Shown piece by piece: positions 6,189 to 8,922 of a stretch of 8,922 bases of DNA (positions are counted from its first letter, which is position 1; the number at the start of each line of letters is the position of its first letter). The position numbers and the translations under genes are program-made. Source of the stretch: Planctomycetota bacterium (GTDB taxonomy: Bacteria; Planctomycetota; UBA11346); NCBI GenBank assembly GCA_007131555.1, contig SLQH01000250.1:1-8922 (forward strand), read 5' to 3'. The notes under the pieces were generated by a model, which ran no database searches, had not been told where the DNA came from, and worked only from the letters and a program-made list of their open reading frames with translations.

Positions 6189-7179
6189 GGCCCAGGGGAA
6201 TGGCCACGTTCCAGGTGTTGGCCGCACGGGAGAATCCGCCGGGGCCATCGGCGGTGGCCGCGAACAGCCAGGCTGGGCGGCCCTGCTCCAGCAGGATCTG
6301 GGGCCGCTCCAGCGAGCCTTGGGTGACGATGCGGCCATCGCTCCACTGCAGGGTCCGCGAATAGGCCTGGCCGACATAGCGCCAGGCCCGGCCATCCTCA
6401 CTGGCGGCATAGCCACCGGCGTGATCCTCACCGGTAAAGGCCCCGGTGAGATCGTTGAAGACCATGCGATAGCCGCCGTCCTCATGCCACACGCAGGCAT
6501 CCTCGTAATGGGCCTCGCCGAAGATGGGGCCGTCCCCGCTGCGCCGATATGGCCCCGCAGGATCATCAGCCACGGCCACACCATAGCGCAGACGGGCATG
6601 GTCATCCTCGGTCGACTTGTAGTAGAGCAGCACCCGGCCATCAGCCTGCACCACCGGCGCCGCATTGGTGGTCAGGAAGGCATCCCAGCCGCTGGGATCG
6701 ACCTCCAGGATCGGGGCCTCCAGGCGGGTCCATGGCCCAGCCGGCGAGGGCGCGGTGGCCAAACCGATGCGCTGGTTGGCCCTGGCCTGCAGCCGCCGCG
6801 GGTCATCCTCCTCCAGACGGCCTGCGGTCGGCACCGGACCATCGTAGGTGGTGCCGGTATAGAACAGCAGGAAACAGTCGCCGCAGCGATGGATGGTGGG
6901 ATTATGGGTCATCAGCCCGTCCCAGTGCTCGCGACCACGCGGCGGCAGCACCTCCTCGACGAAACGATACGGCCCCGCCGCCTGGCTGGCCACCGCCCGC
7001 ACCACGCAGGAATTGGTCAGCCAGTTGGCGCTGAAGGCGGTCGCCTTCGACCAACGCGAAGCGAACATGTGATACAGGCCGTCATCGCCGCGAATGACCG
7101 ATCCACACCAGATCCACCAGGCGTCATCACGAAAACCACCATCCACCGGCACCAGACCGGGTCGCAGGATCAGGTCCAT
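6181..7179 (-). CDS. Glycoside hydrolase-like five-bladed beta-propeller protein (GH43-like, family unresolved)
   Basis: A 332-residue protein with the repeating blade pattern of five-bladed propeller glycosidases (GH43/GH32/GH130-type folds). Blade-like segments: DDAWWIWCGSVIRGDDGLYHMFASRW (18-43; key residues Asp18/Asp19, Trp21-Trp24, Asp32, Arg42), DGLMTHNPTIHR (87-98) with LLFYTGTTY (104-112), and NQRIGLATAPSPAGPW (135-150). Then come NAAPVVQADGRVLLYYKS (172-189), YEDACVWHEDGGYRMVFND (225-243; Glu226 and Asp227 are candidate active-site acids) and ERPQILLEQGRPAWLFAAT (291-309). No signal peptide is visible, so it probably acts in the cytoplasm on imported sugars. The ATG at 7179 is preceded by AGGAG with 5-bp spacing, which fixes the start. 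It lies downstream of an AraC regulator and near a Gfo/Idh/MocA oxidoreductase, supporting a sugar-use role. Substrate and exact GH family cannot be read from the sequence. Confidence 0.78.
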   Translation of the reverse strand: MDLILRPGLVPVDGGFRDDAWWIWCGSVIRGDDGLYHMFASRWSKATAFSANWLTNSCVVRAVASQAAGPYRFVEEVLPPRGREHWDGLMTHNPTIHRCGDCFLLFYTGTTYDGPVPTAGRLEEDDPRRLQARANQRIGLATAPSPAGPWTRLEAPILEVDPSGWDAFLTTNAAPVVQADGRVLLYYKSTEDDHARLRYGVAVADDPAGPYRRSGDGPIFGEAHYEDACVWHEDGGYRMVFNDLTGAFTGEDHAGGYAASEDGRAWRYVGQAYSRTLQWSDGRIVTQGSLERPQILLEQGRPAWLFAATADGPGGFSRAANTWNVAIPLGRG

Positions 7180-7241
7180 GGATTCTCCTAGGAACCTTGC
7201 TTTTACGCAACAGTTTCACAACACAAGACCCTTCTGACCTG

Positions 7242-7372
7242 ATCAGACCAGGAGCGTTGTGTCTGTAGACCTTCGTGCTCTTCGTGTCCTTCGTGGTCAA
7301 AAGCACTGGTCTTTAGTCGCTGTTCGTCAGATCTCCATAGTACTCATTTCGTCTCGTTCTGTCTGGTCTGAT
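7242..7372. repeat. 10-bp perfect inverted repeat pair
   Basis: ATCAGACCAG at 7242-7251 and its exact complement CTGGTCTGAT at 7363-7372, 111 bp apart. The left arm overlaps the palindrome CTGATCAG. The pair encloses one CTTCGTG array (7271-7297) and ends 3 bp before the other (7376-7393). Confidence 0.6.
7271..7297 (+). repeat. Tandem 9-bp CTTCGTG repeat, three units
   Basis: Three consecutive units CTTCGTGCT, CTTCGTGTC and CTTCGTGGT. This ACGAAG/CTTCGT nonamer array is, as I recall, a common dispersed intergenic repeat in PVC and other environmental genomes. It is in inverted orientation to the array at 7376-7393. Confidence 0.85.
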
Positions 7373-7375
7373 TTC

Positions 7376-7393
7376 ACCACGAAGTGCACGAAG
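7376..7393 (-). repeat. Tandem 9-bp CTTCGTG repeat, two units, inverted
   Basis: On the minus strand the units read CTTCGTGCA and CTTCGTGGT. They match the first and last units of the 7271-7297 array (one base differs in the first), so this copy looks like that array lacking its middle unit. It directly follows the T-tract of the regulator's probable terminator. Confidence 0.8.
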
Positions 7394-7426
7394 AAAAAAG
7401 TGACTCTGCTCAGTCATGCGACTCAC
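7394..7426 (-). terminator. Probable intrinsic terminator of the AraC-family gene
   Basis: On the minus strand, TGACT and AGTCA (7416-7412 and 7405-7401) form a 5-bp stem with a 6-nt loop, followed after one C by six Ts (7399-7394). An alternative larger stem pairs 7426-7420 with 7406-7400 with one mismatch. It lies about 54 bp past the regulator's stop codon. If it works, the glycosidase gene needs its own promoter. Confidence 0.5.
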
Positions 7427-7479
7427 AGGGGTTGCTGAACGCCATTGCGCACCCCCTCAACCTGGGCTGCCGACCTGGC

Positions 7480-8298
7480 TCACCAACGCTGGCGATACCG
7501 GCGTGGAGCCATGCCGAATCGACGCCGGAAGGCCTTGCTGAAGGTGAAGGGATCGGCATAGCCGACAGCGCTGGCGATGGCGCCGATGGCGTCAGCACTG
7601 TCGAGCAGCAGGTCAGCGGCTGTCTGCAACTTGCGCTCGTTGAGATAGGCGATCGCCGTCCTGCCGGCATGACGACGCACCAGACGGCTCAGATGAGAGC
7701 GATCGATGCCACAGGCGGCGGCCCAGGCCGTGACATTGGCCAGGTGGCAGGCCTGGCGATCAGCGACATCCTTGATCCGGGCGTAACAGGCCAGGGAGCC
7801 ATCCTGGGGCCGGGGCATCACCTGCATGAGCCGGGTCCGCAGGCCCAGCACCATGGCTTCTACGAGCAGGTCACACCGGGCGTCCATCCACGGTCCTCCT
7901 TCGCGGGCGACCCGCAGCAGGCCAGAGATGTCCTCGGCCAGGGTCATGTCAGGGACCGTCGTCACTGGAGGCAGTCCGCAGAGATGGTGCTCCAAGAGCA
8001 CGTCAGCCCGCTCTCCCTCGGCGACGACAATCCACAGATCGACAGGTTGTGATATATCCAGGCGATAACGCGAGGGCTGGGTCATGACCAGCACGGCCGG
8101 TGGCCGGAGCTGACAGGGCGCCTGGTCATCGCGTTGCACGGTCGCAGCACCAGCACGCACACACGCGATGAACCATCGGTTGTTGAAGATCCGCTCCACT
8201 GGCCCGGCCGTTCCCCACCGTTCGTGGGCGACCCGTTGCAGCATCCCGGCACCAAGGGTGTGGCTGTCCTTGAAGAGGATCTCGGGGATCATTCTCAT
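7480..8298 (-). CDS. AraC-family transcriptional regulator
   Basis: A 272-residue DNA-binding regulator. The N-terminal part (about 1-110) has the beta-rich, cupin-like character of AraC effector-binding domains, for example RWFIACVRAGAA and LWIVVAEGER. The C-terminal part (about 176-272) carries the two helix-turn-helix motifs of the AraC/XylS domain. The first is around AWAAACGIDRSHLSRLVRR (191-209) and the second around IGAIASAVGYADPFTFSKAFRRRFGMAPRRYR (238-269; key Gly246, Tyr247, Phe251, Phe253, Phe257, Phe261, Pro265). Start choice is uncertain: ATG codons exist at 8298 and 8292, further ones at 8334 and 8397. The upstream residues from 8397 and 8334 look unlike protein and run into the divergent promoter region. 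None has an ideal ribosome site, though GAGAGG lies 2 bp before the ATG at 8334. It is divergent from the Gfo/Idh/MocA gene and upstream of the glycosidase gene, so it probably controls one or both. The inducer is unknown. Confidence 0.88.
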   Translation of the reverse strand: MRMIPEILFKDSHTLGAGMLQRVAHERWGTAGPVERIFNNRWFIACVRAGAATVQRDDQAPCQLRPPAVLVMTQPSRYRLDISQPVDLWIVVAEGERADVLLEHHLCGLPPVTTVPDMTLAEDISGLLRVAREGGPWMDARCDLLVEAMVLGLRTRLMQVMPRPQDGSLACYARIKDVADRQACHLANVTAWAAACGIDRSHLSRLVRRHAGRTAIAYLNERKLQTAADLLLDSADAIGAIASAVGYADPFTFSKAFRRRFGMAPRRYRQRW

Positions 8299-8411
8299 GC
8301 AGATGCAGTATATCACAGATTGACAGGAATGCATCACCTCTCGCCATTCCCCGACCACTGCGACAACAGCATCATGACCAGCATGCACATCATCCAACCC
8401 CAGGAGATCCC
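8299..8411. promoter_or_regulatory. Divergent control region between regulator and oxidoreductase
   Basis: About 113 bp. On the plus strand TTGACA at 8320-8325 is a perfect -35 hexamer for the oxidoreductase, but the matching -10 position (about 8343-8348) is poor, which fits an activator-dependent promoter. On the minus strand TATACT at 8312-8307 is a good -10 with a poor -35. AraC-type proteins often bind in such divergent regions; no pair of direct repeats stood out. Confidence 0.35.
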
Positions 8412-8922
8412 ATGAACGACCTTCATCTGGCCGTCATCGGCACCCGCAACATCGGCCGCAGCCACATCCGCCGCGCCCTGGCCTGTCCCGGCGTCAGGGT
8501 GGCGGCCATCGTCGAACCGGATCCCCAACGCCGTCAGGCCTGTGCCGCTGAGTTCGCCATCCCCACCGCCCATGCCGAGGCCGAGGCCTGCTATGCCGAC
8601 CCAGGCATTGATGCCGTCGTGTTGGCCGTCCCCAATCACCTGCATGCCCCCTTGAGCATCGCCGCCATGGCAGCCGGCAAGCATGTGCTGGTTGAGAAAC
8701 CGATGGCCAGTTGCGTGGCCGAGGCCGAAGCCATGGTAGCAGCCAGTCAGCGCCATGATCGCTTCCTGATGATCGGCATGAACCAGCGCTTCACCCCCCA
8801 GGCAGGTGGCCTCAAGCGCCTGCTGGAGGACGGTCATCTGGGCCGCATCCAAATGGCCCGCTGCTGGTGGAACCGCAACCGGCCCGGAGACGGCCTATGG
8901 CAGCGCGGCGACTGGTTCCTGA
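8412..8922 (+). CDS. Gfo/Idh/MocA-family oxidoreductase, N-terminal part (cut by window edge)
   Basis: The first 170 codons of an NAD(P)-dependent sugar or polyol dehydrogenase-type protein; family members are usually 330-400 residues, so about half is missing. The ATG at 8412 has AGGAG 5 bp upstream. Visible landmarks: a Rossmann opening LHLAVIGTRNIGRSHIR (4-20) and the second strand ending at Glu35 in AAIVEPDP (31-38). Next come DAVVLAVPNHLHAPLSIAAMAAGKHVLVEKPMA, spanning 67-99, with the conserved Glu95-Lys96-Pro97 (Lys96 is the usual catalytic or cofactor-contacting lysine), and GMNQRFTP (122-129). The aromatic stretch CWWNRN (151-156) follows. The glycine motif reads G-T-R-N-I-G, so the second glycine of GxGxxG is Arg12. 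The substrate is unknown. It is divergent from the AraC regulator and near a glycosidase gene, consistent with sugar catabolism. Confidence 0.9.
   Translation, partial: MNDLHLAVIGTRNIGRSHIRRALACPGVRVAAIVEPDPQRRQACAAEFAIPTAHAEAEACYADPGIDAVVLAVPNHLHAPLSIAAMAAGKHVLVEKPMASCVAEAEAMVAASQRHDRFLMIGMNQRFTPQAGGLKRLLEDGHLGRIQMARCWWNRNRPGDGLWQRGDWFL

Larger units (their letters stand above)
7180..7479. other. Lower-GC spacer between regulator and glycosidase genes
   Basis: A 300-bp non-coding region, visibly less GC-rich than the flanking genes. It contains the glycosidase ribosome site (AGGAG, minus strand, 7189-7185), a small interrupted palindrome TTGC-N6-GCAA at 7197-7210 in a position that could be an operator, and a palindromic CTGATCAG at 7239-7246. 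It also holds a 10-bp inverted repeat (7242-7251 and 7363-7372), two inverted arrays of CTTCGTG units and a probable terminator for the regulator gene. A weak minus-strand -10 candidate TAAAAG lies at 7205-7200, without a good -35. Confidence 0.6.

Noticed and set aside
7384..8052. 222-codon plus-strand frame opposite the AraC gene
   Set aside because: The minus strand encodes a clear AraC/XylS domain there; the plus frame has no recognisable features.

Overview
The window is GC-rich DNA with six complete protein genes and one gene cut off by the right edge. No mobile-element gene, rRNA, tRNA or CRISPR array was seen. The mix suggests an anaerobic or fermentative member of the PVC/Lentisphaerota-Planctomycetota sphere. 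It combines an [FeFe]-hydrogenase maturation GTPase (HydF) with an AraC regulator, a beta-propeller glycosidase and a Gfo/Idh/MocA oxidoreductase. It also has many short extragenic palindromes starting GGGAC/GGGAG and CTTCGTG-type 9-bp repeats, which I recall as common in such genomes. The phylum is an inference; enzyme functions rest on recognisable motifs.

Layout. 1-333 is non-coding and carries two inverted copies of a hairpin element. On the minus strand, a YghZ-type aldo/keto reductase (2036 to 1047) is followed 35-47 bp later by pyrE (999 to 334), probably as one transcript. A 172-bp divergent region (2037-2208) separates these from a plus-strand gene (2209-4770). That gene encodes an 853-residue single-pass membrane protein: cytoplasmic zinc ribbon, transmembrane helix, proline-rich linkers, two beta-sandwich-like regions and a C-terminal domain resembling an SGNH hydrolase without its catalytic residues. 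A 196-bp spacer with three palindromic repeats leads to hydF (4967-6172).

hydF converges with a minus-strand five-bladed beta-propeller glycosidase gene (7179 to 6181). Their stop codons are 8 bp apart and lie within one 7-bp inverted repeat. A 300-bp, visibly less GC-rich spacer (7180-7479) holds the CTTCGTG repeats and a probable intrinsic terminator. Beyond it is an AraC-family regulator (about 8298 to 7480), divergent from a Gfo/Idh/MocA oxidoreductase that starts at 8412 and leaves the window.

The right third reads as a small sugar- or glycan-use locus: regulator, glycosidase, sugar-type dehydrogenase. The left part holds pyrimidine synthesis and carbonyl detoxification. The least explained object is the 853-residue membrane protein; the least explained non-coding objects are the paired hairpins at 6-31/210-235 and the interleaved repeats at 7242-7393.
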